NCBI RefSeq assembly: GCF_009909155.2
Contig: NZ_JAAAPM020000025.1
Span: forward strand, 1-64,000
DNA length: 64,000 bases
From: Flavobacterium undicola
GTDB taxonomy: Bacteria; Bacteroidota; Bacteroidia; Flavobacteriales; Flavobacteriaceae
Direction of reading: 5' to 3'
A model generated the notes under the pieces. The model saw only the letters and a list, made by a program, of their open reading frames with translations, made no database searches and had not been told where the DNA came from. Made by a program: the position numbers and the translations under genes. The number at the start of each line of letters is the position of its first letter. The stretch's first letter is position 1. Below, piece after piece: positions 1 to 8,954 of the stretch.

Positions 1-1832
1 CATCAGTTGCCACTGAAGGTTATGCTATCAACAATACTGATTGTAATGATAACGATGCCGCTGTTCATCAGCCAATTCAATATTATGTAGATGCCGATAA
101 AGACGGATTTGGATCGACTACAACAGCCATGTTATGCTCATCAGTAGCTCCTGAAGGTTATGCTATCAACAATAGCGATTGTAATGATAACGATGCCGCT
201 GTTCATCAGCCAATTCAATATTATGTAGATGCCGACAAGGATGGATTTGGATCAACTGCAACAGCAATGTTATGTTCATCTATTGCTCCTCAAGGATATG
301 CTACCAACAATAGCGATTGTAATGATAGCGATGCGACTGTTCATCAGCCAATTCAATATTATGTAGATGCCGACAAGGATGGATTTGGATCGACTGCAAC
401 AGCAATGTTGTGTTCATCAGTTGCCACTGAAGGTTATGCTACCAACAATACCGATTGTAATGATAGCGATGCGACTGTTCATCAGCCAATTCAATATTAT
501 ATAGATGCCGACAAGGATGGTTTTGGATCGACTGCAACAGCAATGTTGTGTTCATCAGTTGCCACTGAAGGTTATGCTATCAACAATACTGATTGTAATG
601 ATAACGATGCCGCTGTTCATCAGCCAATTCAATATTATGTAGATGCCGATAAAGACGGATTTGGATCGACTACAACAGCAATGTTATGCTCATCAGTAGC
701 TCCTGAAGGTTATGCTATCAACAATAGCGATTGTAATGATAGTGATGCGACTGTTCATCAGCTAATTCAATATTATGTAGATGCCGACAAGGATGGATTT
801 GGATCGACTACAACAGCAATGTTATGTTCATCTATTGCTCCTCAAGGATATGCTACCAACAATAGCGATTGTAATGATAGCGATGCCGCTGTTCATCAGC
901 CAATTCAATATTATGTGGATGCAGATAAAGATGGATTCGGATCGACTGCAACAGCAATGTTGTGTGCGCCTACTGCTCCTCAAGGTTATGCTACCAACAA
1001 CAGCGATTGTAATGATAACGATGCCGCTGTTCATCAGCCAATTCAATATTATGTGGATGCAGATAAAGACGGATTTGGATCGAATGTAACAGCAATGTTG
1101 TGTACATCAGTGGCTCCTCAGGGATATGCTACTAACAACAACGATTGTGATGACACCAATGCGGTTCAATTGACCGCAACGATTCCGAATGTGTATGCCC
1201 TTAATGCTGCGGTGGATGACAAAAACACCATCTATATTGGATATGGCCCAACTTCATTAAATATTACTGCAACTCCGGCAGGAGGAACAGCTCCTTATAC
1301 TTATAAATGGAATACAAATCAAACAGCAAAAACCATTGCCGTATCAGCTGCAGGCACCTATACTGTAGTAGTAACTGATTTCAAAGGTTGTCAGACAACA
1401 GCTTCTATTGTGATTAACACCTTAAATGTACAGTGTGGTAACTCAAATGATAAAGTTATGGTTTGTCATAATGGTCAGGCAATTTGTGTGAGTTCTAATT
1501 CGGTACAAGCGCATTTGAATCATGGTGATAAACTGGGCTCTTGCAGTTACATCTCAAGCAAAGACATTAGTAAAACCTTGAGTGAGGAAAATGCTACTGA
1601 AAATGTAAGCGTTTATCCTAATCCTGTTACCAGCTTATTGAATGTAAAAGTGAATGAAGTACAAACTGGTGCTACGCTCGAACTTTATAATTCAATAGGA
1701 ATGAAAGTACTGTCTCAAACTTTGAAAAGTACTACAGAAATAATGTCTTTAGATCAATTGCCTTCCGGAATGTATATTCTGAACATCAAAAATGGAAATA
1801 TAATTACCGTGAAGAATATTATCAAAAAATAA
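1..1832 (+). CDS. Secreted repeat protein with T9SS C-terminal sorting domain (5' end outside window)
   Basis: The reading frame is open from the first bases (codons in phase with base 3) and has no start in the window, so only the C-terminal part is visible. It shows about eight tandem 46-residue units, each with an acidic DADKDG loop like a calcium-binding TSP3/dockerin loop and a DCNDxDA segment like the putative metal-binding MopE-type motif. After the repeats comes a SprB-type/PKD-like domain (GGTAPYTYKW, AGTYTVVVTD), a Cys-containing segment with HLNHGD, and finally a type A T9SS tail (VYPNPVTS to the end). By family knowledge such proteins cross the outer membrane through T9SS and are attached or released at the cell surface, often as adhesins. 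Substrate and exact role are unknown. A strong terminator follows. Confidence 0.9.
   Translation, partial: SVATEGYAINNTDCNDNDAAVHQPIQYYVDADKDGFGSTTTAMLCSSVAPEGYAINNSDCNDNDAAVHQPIQYYVDADKDGFGSTATAMLCSSIAPQGYATNNSDCNDSDATVHQPIQYYVDADKDGFGSTATAMLCSSVATEGYATNNTDCNDSDATVHQPIQYYIDADKDGFGSTATAMLCSSVATEGYAINNTDCNDNDAAVHQPIQYYVDADKDGFGSTTTAMLCSSVAPEGYAINNSDCNDSDATVHQLIQYYVDADKDGFGSTTTAMLCSSIAPQGYATNNSDCNDSDAAVHQPIQYYVDADKDGFGSTATAMLCAPTAPQGYATNNSDCNDNDAAVHQPIQYYVDADKDGFGSNVTAMLCTSVAPQGYATNNNDCDDTNAVQLTATIPNVYALNAAVDDKNTIYIGYGPTSLNITATPAGGTAPYTYKWNTNQTAKTIAVSAAGTYTVVVTDFKGCQTTASIVINTLNVQCGNSNDKVMVCHNGQAICVSSNSVQAHLNHGDKLGSCSYISSKDISKTLSEENATENVSVYPNPVTSLLNVKVNEVQTGATLELYNSIGMKVLSQTLKSTTEIMSLDQLPSGMYILNIKNGNIITVKNIIKK
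3..1169 (+). repeat. 138-bp in-frame tandem repeats
   Basis: Units begin near 129, 267, 405, 543, 681, 819, 957 and 1095, plus a partial unit at the window start. Each unit is exactly 138 bp (46 codons). DNA identity is high and uneven: bases 1 to about 196 match bases 553 to about 748 almost perfectly, an offset of four units. This points to recent expansion by unequal crossover or slippage. The last unit is more diverged. Confidence 0.95.
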
Positions 1833-1851
1833 ATTATTTTTCCAAAAACCC

Positions 1852-1890
1852 AAGCCGTCTCTTGTGTATGAACTTGAGGCGGTTTTTTTT
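1852..1890 (+). terminator. Rho-independent terminator of the T9SS protein gene
   Basis: A ten-pair stem (AAGCCGTCTC against GAGGCGGTTT, with two G-T pairs) is followed by a T run, 20 bp after the stop codon. The left arm of the same terminator recurs after the signal peptidase gene near 28560, where the right arm is missing. Confidence 0.85.
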
Positions 1891-1898
1891 GTTTTTAA

Positions 1899-2190
1899 TG
1901 TCACGTTCTGAAATAAATTGACACAAAAGTTGACTTATATGAAAAACAAAGATGCTAAGAGATGCATCATACAGATAGAGGTTTACAATATTACAACAAG
2001 AAATATATAAAACTTACAACAAAGAATAATATTATGATTTGGTGTTACTGAGAATTCAAACCCAGATGTAGTTAGGGAAAGTATATATTCGTACAACATA
2101 AAAGACCTCATTAATCTTCAAAAAAGAGAACACCAGAACAGCCATATAAATGAAAATCCCGACTACATAGTGCAATCGGGAAATTAATAT
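1899..2190 (+). pseudogene. IS3-family transposase remnant
   Basis: From 1962 the frame reads MHHTDRGLQYYNKKY, matching the HHSDRGLQY block of IS3-family OrfB integrase cores. The next block (VTENSNP, like the family's SMTENGNP) is in another frame and the rest does not match well. The block starting TGTCACGTTCTG at 1899 resembles an IS end. This is decayed, non-functional IS debris filling most of the gap between the T9SS protein gene and the transglutaminase gene. A weak inverted repeat (TCCCGA/TCGGGA, 2157-2185) at its end could terminate transcription of the minus-strand gene. Confidence 0.6.
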
Positions 2191-2246
2191 TAAATCGGTG
2201 TCGACCAGTTTTAAGATTATTCATAACAAAAAATTATTTGCATAAA

Positions 2247-4145
2247 TTAATAATTATCAAACCCTAACCATTTTTGTTTTTTGTTTTTATCAATAGTAAA
2301 CACATGTTCTTCTTTACCATTTGTATTATCTTTTAACCACAACAGAGAATTAACCGGTGTGTTATAATAAAGAACTGTGTCCTTAGCCACTTGCCTGCCT
2401 AAAGTTTTCCATTCCTTGTCCCAATAAAACAACTCATATTCATCCCCTATATTTATATGGTTACTGTCATTTCTTGCCTGAAAACCAACAGAACGAACAA
2501 GCGTAGGTTTCTTAAACTTTAATCCTAAAGTAAAATCCCGACCTCCTGAATATGATCCGGGATCTTCATCAAAAGCGCCTTCTTCCCATTTCAAAATAGC
2601 ATTGTTTTGTTTAACAACTTCTCCTTTCAATTCTTTTCCATTAGCATCATAAAAAGCCAACTTAACCAAAAAAGATTCTTTTTTATTGGAATAAAAACGA
2701 ACATACTTAAATTTTTCTTGCTGTTTTACTAATATCTTTTTTAAATGGGTGCTGTTAAAATTTGATATATGATATAATGTTTTTGCATTGTTAAAATTTT
2801 TATTATCGGCTCCCTGAATCAGGTTATCATTCAGACTTGTCATCCAATCCAATTTTGTTTTAGTTCTCGCTGTAGTTAATCCATATTTTCTAACTAAGGG
2901 AACTGAATTCAAAACAGATTTAGAAGGCTTAAAAAAATGAATCTTTTTAGTATTATCTATAAAAAAGGGATAATTAATCGGAATAATTGTGTTTTCTTCC
3001 TGAATGCCCGCTAAGTATAATACGTTCACCCCTATGTTTTTAAATGTATTGTTTTCATCTTTGCTTTCACCATATGAAACAGCTGCCCATTGGTTATTCC
3101 TATCAAAAACATATAATACTGGTTGAGAATGAGGAGCATTCAGAATATTATTGATAATAATATTTACCGTTGGAACATAATGTGTTGTCACATCTTTTGC
3201 AAATGGTGAAAATGTGAAGTCTTTTTGAGAACCATAAGTTACCCTATTTATTTTTGGGATACTTTCTCCTAAATATTCCTCTCTTACATCAACTTTTCTG
3301 GATACATCTGTAGAATATTCCTCGCCTCCATATTTAACATATACCCAGGAATGTCCCATAGAATAATGATTTCCCCAATGGGATATCATCTCCTGAGCAC
3401 TAATTATCCCCAAAGATCTAAATACATTCACTAAATAATTTACCCCATCACTGCATACCCCCATTCTGGATTTTTCAATTTGGCTAATACTTAATGGTAT
3501 AGGATAAAGTTCTCTCATTTGTCCCATAACTGTAAATTTAAATTCGGATTCAACAGAATCCACTACCGAACGTAAAGAAGCCCCATTTTCAAGATATTTA
3601 TAAACCCATGAATACTTTTTAGCCAATTTTTCACGGGCATCTGCCTCAATAGGTTCATCGCTATCTTTATATGGTAAAATATAATTGCAAAATTCCTCAA
3701 AGGAAGCTCTTTTATTCTTTGGAATTTTATTCCAGGCCTCGAATGATAATTCAATAGTATTAATTAAATATTCAGAAGTAACCGACTTGACATCCGGAAT
3801 TAATTCTGCTTTTCTTAAACTTATTTTTTGTGATACCGAGTCTAACATTTTTTCAAAAACACCACGACGCAATCCATCCATGGGATAGTTGCTTATGCTG
3901 TCAAAAGCATCCTCAAATCCAGTAACGGACTTATGTGAATAATGATTGGGCATATTTTCGATAAGGAATACCGCAGCTTTATATTTAAGACTGTCCGCTG
4001 AATCTTCCTTATAAAAATTCAAAACTTTTTCCAACTCTTGCTTGTTATCCTCTGCTTCTTCCAATGCTCTTTTTGTACCGTTTGAATACTTATTACACGA
4101 AATTAATACAAGTGTTAGAATACAAAAACATACTACTTTTTTCAT
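2247..4145 (-). CDS. Transglutaminase-like domain lipoprotein
   Basis: 632 residues. A lipoprotein signal (lipobox LISC, Cys17) puts the protein in the periplasm or on the outer membrane. The central part has a transglutaminase-like core with a plausible Cys-His-Asp triad: Cys231 (MGVCSDGV), His265 (GHSWVYV) and Asp280 (YSTDVSR). In Bacteroidota such domains are usually cysteine peptidases or amidases rather than cross-linking enzymes. The C-terminal third looks beta-rich and may bind ligand; it was not identified. The gene is transcribed divergently from a fragment of a Wzy_C/TPR gene at 4500. Its first ~51 codons and upstream region are duplicated at 15.99-16.15 kb. Function is unknown beyond the fold. 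Confidence 0.8.
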   Translation of the reverse strand: MKKVVCFCILTLVLISCNKYSNGTKRALEEAEDNKQELEKVLNFYKEDSADSLKYKAAVFLIENMPNHYSHKSVTGFEDAFDSISNYPMDGLRRGVFEKMLDSVSQKISLRKAELIPDVKSVTSEYLINTIELSFEAWNKIPKNKRASFEEFCNYILPYKDSDEPIEADAREKLAKKYSWVYKYLENGASLRSVVDSVESEFKFTVMGQMRELYPIPLSISQIEKSRMGVCSDGVNYLVNVFRSLGIISAQEMISHWGNHYSMGHSWVYVKYGGEEYSTDVSRKVDVREEYLGESIPKINRVTYGSQKDFTFSPFAKDVTTHYVPTVNIIINNILNAPHSQPVLYVFDRNNQWAAVSYGESKDENNTFKNIGVNVLYLAGIQEENTIIPINYPFFIDNTKKIHFFKPSKSVLNSVPLVRKYGLTTARTKTKLDWMTSLNDNLIQGADNKNFNNAKTLYHISNFNSTHLKKILVKQQEKFKYVRFYSNKKESFLVKLAFYDANGKELKGEVVKQNNAILKWEEGAFDEDPGSYSGGRDFTLGLKFKKPTLVRSVGFQARNDSNHINIGDEYELFYWDKEWKTLGRQVAKDTVLYYNTPVNSLLWLKDNTNGKEEHVFTIDKNKKQKWLGFDNY

Positions 4146-4391
4146 TTAATTACATTTTAAATTCATAATATCCGACTATTTATAACCCAAATTAAGTGCG
4201 CCAAAATACAAAATAGAATTATTACAAAGTAAATTATTTCTGATAATTATTCATTTTCCTCTATAAAGAGATTAATTTCCTAATAAGTGACAATACAGCT
4301 ATTAAAAAATTGAAAATCCTTACAAAAAAACACAAACACAACACGTTAATTAACAGGTAGTTGCTTTAAAAACTAGAGAAAAATATTATTT

Positions 4392-4440
4392 TAACAAACA
4401 GTTCAGAACAGTTATTAATTAATTAATTCGTAGGTTTGAA
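4392..4440 (+). promoter_or_regulatory. AACAGTT direct-repeat promoter motif, copy A
   Basis: AACAGTT occurs at 4397 and 4407, one helical turn apart, followed by an ATTAATTAATT run and GTAGGTTTGAAAT. The motif starts 103 bp before the Wzy_C fragment start at 4500, the same distance as in copy B. A third copy lies before the barrel gene at 48852. The half ACAGTTCAG fits the published LytTR-type site pattern, but the 10-bp spacing is shorter than usual. Confidence 0.55.
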
Positions 4441-4499
4441 ATATTGTAAAATTCTTATAAAAATAGAGTTTTTCACTCTTAATCAACAAATCCAAACCA

Positions 4500-4600
4500 A
4501 TGTTAAAAACACCCCTCCTATTGTCAAAAACATCAAGGATTTTCCTTATGCTTTTGGTGTTTTATTCTTTTGATTCTGCCTCTGATTAATATTTCTAAAT
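4500..4600 (+). pseudogene. 5' fragment of a Wzy_C/TPR (O-antigen ligase-like) gene
   Basis: The ATG at 4500 starts MLKTPLLLS, matching the N-terminus of the intact 632-residue protein at 16504. After about 24 codons a one-base shift moves the homology to another frame (LILPLINIS against VLPQINIQ). The homology then stops and runs into the block upstream of peptide gene A. This is the cut end of direct repeat A, not a functional gene. Confidence 0.8.
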
Positions 4601-4697
4601 CGTTAGGGCAGGAAATTAATATTGAAAATTCAAAAAACATAAAGCATAAAATAAAAACATTCAGTAGCTACGAATTGAGGGAAGAAGTGTAAAATAC

Positions 4698-4784
4698 ACC
4701 CAAAGAAAAAATTGACACATAAGGACGAGACTAGATGCCGAGACAAAAAGAAAAGTAGAATTGTTTAACTCAAATAAATAAATC
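4698..4784 (+). promoter_or_regulatory. Conserved block upstream of peptide gene A
   Basis: This ~85-bp block, beginning ACCCAAAGAAAAAA and containing CATAAGGACGAGACT and ATGCCGA, recurs at 8868-8954 in front of peptide gene B. It ends at the start codon. It probably carries the promoter and 5' untranslated region; a loose -7-like TAGAATTG lies near 4756. Conservation of an untranslated stretch between the two units is seen directly; the promoter role is inferred. Confidence 0.5.
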
Positions 4785-4949
4785 ATGAATTTAGAAAATA
4801 AATTATTGGAAAACCAATTATTAGAAAAATTTCAAGTTGAAGAACTGGAAAAAAGACTTGAATTTAGCGGACCTCTTGATTGGATAGTACCTCATGACCC
4901 AAATGAAGTGGGCGGGATTATAACAGTTATTACAGGTTCAGGAGGGTAA
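4785..4949 (+). CDS. Candidate RiPP precursor peptide A
   Basis: A 54-codon gene. The N-terminal half (MNLENKLLENQLLEKF, then QVEELEKRLEF) is charged, Leu/Glu-rich and likely helical, like a leader that docks on a PqqD-type recognition element. The C-terminal half is quite different: Gly/Pro/Ile-rich, containing GPLDW, HDPN and EVGG, ending GSGG. A second gene at 8955 has the same leader with a different core. The peptide lacks an export signal of the Sec type, so modification and proteolysis through the island's PqqD-M50 protein is plausible. A 28-bp palindrome follows and then the gene at 5058. No characterised family was recognised. Confidence 0.7.
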   Translation: MNLENKLLENQLLEKFQVEELEKRLEFSGPLDWIVPHDPNEVGGIITVITGSGG

Positions 4950-5003
4950 AGCCAACCAAACTACTGGTACAAAGGTTGATTTTGAATTGTGCCAATATTT
5001 TTT

Positions 5004-5031
5004 TTAGCATTTGCCTTAAGGCAAATGCTAA
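5004..5031 (+). terminator. Perfect 28-bp inverted repeat after peptide gene A
   Basis: TTAGCATTTGCC and its exact reverse complement are separated by TTAA. A T run precedes it and TTTTC follows, so it could act as a partly read-through terminator, giving much peptide mRNA and less of the downstream genes. Hairpins occupy the same place after the peptide genes at 8955 and 18629. Confidence 0.6.
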
Positions 5032-5057
5032 TTTTCAATTAGACTAAAAGAAATGAA

Positions 5058-6218
5058 ATGAAAAAAATATTAGTTTTAATTTTCGTTTTAAAGATAGGAA
5101 TAGCCAATTCACAAACGAAAATAATAGGAGTAGTCAAAAACTATATAACTAATTTACCTATAGAAAATGCAAATATAACAATAAAGAATCAACCATATGC
5201 AACAAGCACAAATAGTAGCGGGAATTTTGAACTTAATACAGAAAACAAATCAAAAAAAATAGAAATTATTGTTTCTTATATAGGATATGAAAGTAAGTTA
5301 ATTATGATAAATGAAATTGAATCTATACCATTAAACATAACCTTAAATGAGAAAGCTATTTTATTAGACGAAGTCGTTATAATGCCCGTAAAAAGTATTT
5401 TAAACAAAGTATTACAAAATTACGAACAGAATTATTTTTTAAACTCACAATATGAAGTTTATTTCAAACAAATTTCAAGTTTTGATGATGAAATCAAAAG
5501 ATATTATGACGGTAATGGTTTATTAACCACTAATATAGGTGAAGAGGTAAAATTAAAACCGATTAAAATTAACAAAGCTATTGATAAAGACTATCTGCTT
5601 GCTAATTTAAATGAAAACCTTATCAATTTAAAAATGGCTTTTTCACAATTAAATGTAAAAAACATGGTAAGTATTTTGAGTAAAAATGAAAACTTATTTG
5701 AAATTGAAACAAAATATACAACTTATAACGGTTTAAACATTTACAAATTAATTTTCACTCAAAATATAACCAAAGATAAAAAGAACATAATCACATTACT
5801 TATTGAAAATAAAAATTTTGCTATTATAAATTTAGATATTAAAGGAGATAGAGGAAGTGGTATTGATAAGATATATAAAGTAAATGCAGATTATTCTAGA
5901 ATTGCAATAAATAGTAATGGTTTTATAAATTTTAAACAGTTCAATGATAAATGGATTATTGATGATTTAGAGATTGGTGTTGAGGTCGAATACATAAAAA
6001 AGGATATTCCAAATATTTATAATAAAAACATATTAAAGTTATATACTACAAAATTTCGTGATGAAATTATTAAATGTAATCATAATTTTGATTTGTCAAA
6101 AGATATTTTTAATCAAAAAAATAATCTTGAAAATTTAGATATAAAAGAGATTAAAAACATAATTCCAAAAACAGAAAAAGAAATCTCTTTTTACAATAAA
6201 AATAGTATAACAAAATGA
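5058..6218 (+). CDS. Exported protein with carboxypeptidase-regulatory-like domain (island unit A, first)
   Basis: 386 residues. A Sec signal peptide (about 1-18) is followed by a carboxypeptidase-regulatory-like beta-sandwich (about 20-105, with NANITIKNQ, GNFEL and YIGYES) ending in LLDEVVI, the linker that normally precedes a TonB plug. No plug or barrel follows; the remaining ~280 residues are an unidentified domain shared in outline with the proteins at 7648, 9178 and 20551. It is likely periplasmic or attached to the outer membrane. The start at 5058 is preferred because the nearby ATG at 5053 is out of frame. Its stop overlaps the next start by 4 bp (ATGA), so the two are translationally coupled. 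Function is unknown. Confidence 0.75.
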   Translation: MKKILVLIFVLKIGIANSQTKIIGVVKNYITNLPIENANITIKNQPYATSTNSSGNFELNTENKSKKIEIIVSYIGYESKLIMINEIESIPLNITLNEKAILLDEVVIMPVKSILNKVLQNYEQNYFLNSQYEVYFKQISSFDDEIKRYYDGNGLLTTNIGEEVKLKPIKINKAIDKDYLLANLNENLINLKMAFSQLNVKNMVSILSKNENLFEIETKYTTYNGLNIYKLIFTQNITKDKKNIITLLIENKNFAIINLDIKGDRGSGIDKIYKVNADYSRIAINSNGFINFKQFNDKWIIDDLEIGVEVEYIKKDIPNIYNKNILKLYTTKFRDEIIKCNHNFDLSKDIFNQKNNLENLDIKEIKNIIPKTEKEISFYNKNSITK

Positions 6219-7651
6219 AAATTTATGGATTAGATATCAGGTCATTGGGATTATTCCGAATTTTATTAGGAATTTCAATTTTATACGATTTAATTTTCAA
6301 TAAACTTTTACTTTTCAATGAATTATATGATATTGATGGTTTGATAGGGTATAACTTCTTGAAAAATTCTTTGCACACCAACTCATTATTGGGGTTCATT
6401 AATCTATCTTACTATGAATTATTGTTTTTGCACATTTTTGCATTAATAATGTTTCTATTATTTACTATTGGTTATTTTACAAAAATAACTTCGGTAATTT
6501 CCTATATTTTATTTATTCTAATTACCCATACCTATTTCTATACTATGATTGGAGCAGATCAAATAGTAGTAGCAATATTTACTTTTGCATTATTTTTACC
6601 TTTAAATGAAACTTTTAGTGTGGACAAAGGATTTTTAAAAAGTATTGATAAAAATATTGAAGTAAAAGGTTTAGCTATAACGGCTATTTTAATTCAAATA
6701 AGTTTCATCTTTTTTTTTAATTCATTAAGTAAAAACGGAGATGATTGGATAAACGGCACTGCTATTAAATACACTCTCATTGATACAATCATTTCAAGAA
6801 GATATTCACATGTTCTTTTTAATTTTAAAATTATATGTTTTTTAACCTATATCACTCATTTTTTTCAACTACTGTTTCTGTTTTTAATATTTTTTCCTTT
6901 CAAAAATTCAAAAATAAGATTGTTTTTATCTCTAACAATTTTAGCAATTCATTGGGGAATCTATATTTTGCTTGATGTGGGTTATTTCAATATTATATGT
7001 AGTAGTATTTCAGTTCTTTTATTACCTAATCATTTTTGGAATTATTTTTCAAAAAATAATGAGAAAGTTATAACTACAAATCAACTTAAAAAGCATGTTA
7101 AATTAACGCTAATTATATTATTACTTTTAATTACTCAACGAAATGTTTTTAATTTTTTAAATATGACTATTTTATCTAAAACAAAAAAATTTCAAGAGAT
7201 CTATTCATATTTTAAGCCAATTAATGATATTTCTAGGTGCTTCCCTTTAATATCACAATTTTGGGGTATGTTTTCACCAAATCCTCCTCACGAAATTGGT
7301 TTTGTTACAATTGAAGGCATTAAAAAAGATGGTAAAACTGTAAATCTTTCTCAATTAGATCCATTTAAAAATCATTATAAAACTACAACCAACAATGTGG
7401 TAAATAAAGTAATGCTAACTATAAGGTCCATATATGCTAGTAATCATTACAAAAATAAAGATTCAATAACGAAAGAGGTTGTTGAAATTTGGGAAAATTA
7501 TGAATGGAGAAAAATCGAAAAAAAATATGAAACTAATGAATTTTTGAAAATAGATATTGTGTTTTACTCATGTAGTGTCGAAGAATATTTGAAAAATGGA
7601 AGTTATCATTTTAAAAAGATTTTAGTAAAGAATCTTAAGCAAAAATCATGA
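6215..7651 (+). CDS. HTTM-domain membrane protein (vitamin K carboxylase-like)
   Basis: 478 residues with many membrane segments in the first ~310. The opening RSLGLFRILLGISILYDLI and the later WGMFSPNPP block are typical of bacterial HTTM proteins, distant relatives of vitamin K-dependent gamma-glutamyl carboxylase. The C-terminal ~130 residues are soluble. Biochemistry of bacterial HTTM proteins is mostly unknown. A carboxylase activity on the Glu-rich peptides of this island is conceivable, but I could not identify catalytic residues. It overlaps both neighbours by 4 bp and so is co-translated with two carboxypeptidase-regulatory proteins. Confidence 0.75.
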   Translation: MKIYGLDIRSLGLFRILLGISILYDLIFNKLLLFNELYDIDGLIGYNFLKNSLHTNSLLGFINLSYYELLFLHIFALIMFLLFTIGYFTKITSVISYILFILITHTYFYTMIGADQIVVAIFTFALFLPLNETFSVDKGFLKSIDKNIEVKGLAITAILIQISFIFFFNSLSKNGDDWINGTAIKYTLIDTIISRRYSHVLFNFKIICFLTYITHFFQLLFLFLIFFPFKNSKIRLFLSLTILAIHWGIYILLDVGYFNIICSSISVLLLPNHFWNYFSKNNEKVITTNQLKKHVKLTLIILLLLITQRNVFNFLNMTILSKTKKFQEIYSYFKPINDISRCFPLISQFWGMFSPNPPHEIGFVTIEGIKKDGKTVNLSQLDPFKNHYKTTTNNVVNKVMLTIRSIYASNHYKNKDSITKEVVEIWENYEWRKIEKKYETNEFLKIDIVFYSCSVEEYLKNGSYHFKKILVKNLKQKS

Positions 7652-8811
7652 AGCATATACTATCACTATATCTATATTTATTTTTATTCTGTGTATTTTC
7701 TTATTCTCAAAATTATCAAATTAAGAAAATAGTTGTTGATGCAACTACCAAATTACCATTAGAAAATGTACTTGTTTTTAACGAAACAGACAATTCTACT
7801 ACAAATGCCGATGGAAAATTTGTTTTTGTTTCACAAAAAAATGAAATCAATTTGAATCTATTAGGTTATGAGGAAGTAAAAACTACGTTTGATGAACTAA
7901 AAAATGCAAATGACACCATTTTTATGCAAATAAAAACAATTGAATTACAAGAGGTTGTCGTGAACAATGCGGGTTCTTACATGCAAAAAGTATATAGTAA
8001 AATAAAAGATAATGTTTTACTTAATTACACAGTTGATTTTTTCTTGAGAAACACACTTAAAAAAGAGAATGAAAACATTGTTTTACAGGATATTTACGCC
8101 AAAAAAAATCAAAATACGACCAATAAAAAAATGATCAGTATTGAAATTTTGAATATGAGAAAAATTAAACTTTTTGAAAAAAAAGACCATATTAATTTTA
8201 AATTTCCAGATTTTAATTCTTTTATAAGTATGATAGTCCCTGAACCAAGTAAATGCAACTACACGGAAATAGCATTTAATGATGCTGATTACAAGAAAAT
8301 AACATTTGAAACAAAAGAAAAAGATCATACAGGGCAAATTTGGAGTGGCTATTTTATTATTAATAGAAACGATTATGCAGTAGTTGAATACTATATCATA
8401 CCGAATAATGATTTGAATAAAACGCCTTACCAAAAAGGATTGATTTCGAATGTACAATTCAGAACAATAAAGTGGAATAAATGTATGAAATTTAGCAAAG
8501 ATATAGCTACAAATAAATATTATCCGATTAATTTAAAAATGGAATGTAGGGTAGAGATAGTAACCGATAAAAAAACATTTTTTTATGATAATAATATAGA
8601 TTATTTTGTAACAAACAACCCAACAAACGAAAAGGTCAACTCTAATTTTTCTCCTGATAAAGATCTTTTTAAAGCCAAATTCCCTTATTCTAAAGATTTT
8701 TGGAAAAACCAAAATCAATTGCCATTAACGACAGAATTAGAGTTGTTTTTGAAATCGATAGCCGATAAAAAAGATAAAACCAAGGAGTATGAAGTAATAG
8801 GTAATTTTTAA
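7648..8811 (+). CDS. Exported protein with carboxypeptidase-regulatory-like domain (island unit A, second)
   Basis: 387 residues. A signal peptide (cleavage likely after FSYSQ) and a carboxypeptidase-regulatory-like domain (about 20-110, with LPLENVLVF and NADGKFVF) lead to LQEVVV. The unidentified C-terminal domain ends with YSKDFWKNQNQLPL, a signature also seen in the 20551 protein (YSKEFWKNLDTFTPL). It is the last gene of unit A; start and upstream stop overlap by 4 bp. Likely envelope-located and a paralogue of 5058 and 9178. Role unknown. Confidence 0.75.
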   Translation: MKHILSLYLYLFLFCVFSYSQNYQIKKIVVDATTKLPLENVLVFNETDNSTTNADGKFVFVSQKNEINLNLLGYEEVKTTFDELKNANDTIFMQIKTIELQEVVVNNAGSYMQKVYSKIKDNVLLNYTVDFFLRNTLKKENENIVLQDIYAKKNQNTTNKKMISIEILNMRKIKLFEKKDHINFKFPDFNSFISMIVPEPSKCNYTEIAFNDADYKKITFETKEKDHTGQIWSGYFIINRNDYAVVEYYIIPNNDLNKTPYQKGLISNVQFRTIKWNKCMKFSKDIATNKYYPINLKMECRVEIVTDKKTFFYDNNIDYFVTNNPTNEKVNSNFSPDKDLFKAKFPYSKDFWKNQNQLPLTTELELFLKSIADKKDKTKEYEVIGNF

Positions 8812-8867
8812 GTAAAACACAAAAAACTTCTATATCACGAATTAAGGAATGATTCAGATAATTAGCA

Positions 8868-8954
8868 ACCCAAAGAAAAAAGCAAAACATAAGGACGAGA
8901 CTAAATGCCGAAATAAAAAGAAAAGTATAATGTTTAACACAAAAAATCAAAATA
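8868..8954 (+). promoter_or_regulatory. Conserved block upstream of peptide gene B
   Basis: Second copy of the block at 4698-4784, starting ACCCAAAGAAAAAA and including CATAAGGACGAGACT. It lies in the gap after the unit A genes, so unit B probably has its own promoter. A TATAATG lies near 8932. The rest of the 8812-9177 gap is peptide gene B and a hairpin. Confidence 0.5.

Larger units (their letters stand above)
3993..4600. repeat. Direct repeat, copy A, flanking the peptide island
   Basis: About 0.6 kb that aligns in the same orientation with 15994-16600. It covers the 5' end of the transglutaminase gene, the whole divergent promoter region and the first ~100 bp of the Wzy_C/TPR gene. The copies differ by scattered substitutions and small indels, so the duplication is not recent. 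Here the transglutaminase gene is complete and the Wzy_C gene is cut; copy B is the reverse. Confidence 0.85.

Noticed and set aside
781..1089. Open frames on both strands inside the tandem repeats (for example 781-1089 plus, 828-1046 minus)
   Set aside because: They arise because the 138-bp unit is divisible by three and keeps other frames open; they encode low-complexity shadows of the real repeat protein.
3..1169. Tandem repeats as a CRISPR array
   Set aside because: Units are adjacent, 138 bp long, in frame and without unique spacers; no cas genes nearby.
2247..4145. The transglutaminase-like protein as the peptide-modifying enzyme of the island
   Set aside because: It lies outside the direct repeats, is a secreted lipoprotein and probably belongs to the older backbone.
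4941..4949. The terminal GG of the peptides as a double-glycine leader cleavage site
   Set aside because: GG is at the very C-terminus with nothing after it, and no C39 peptidase transporter gene is in the island.
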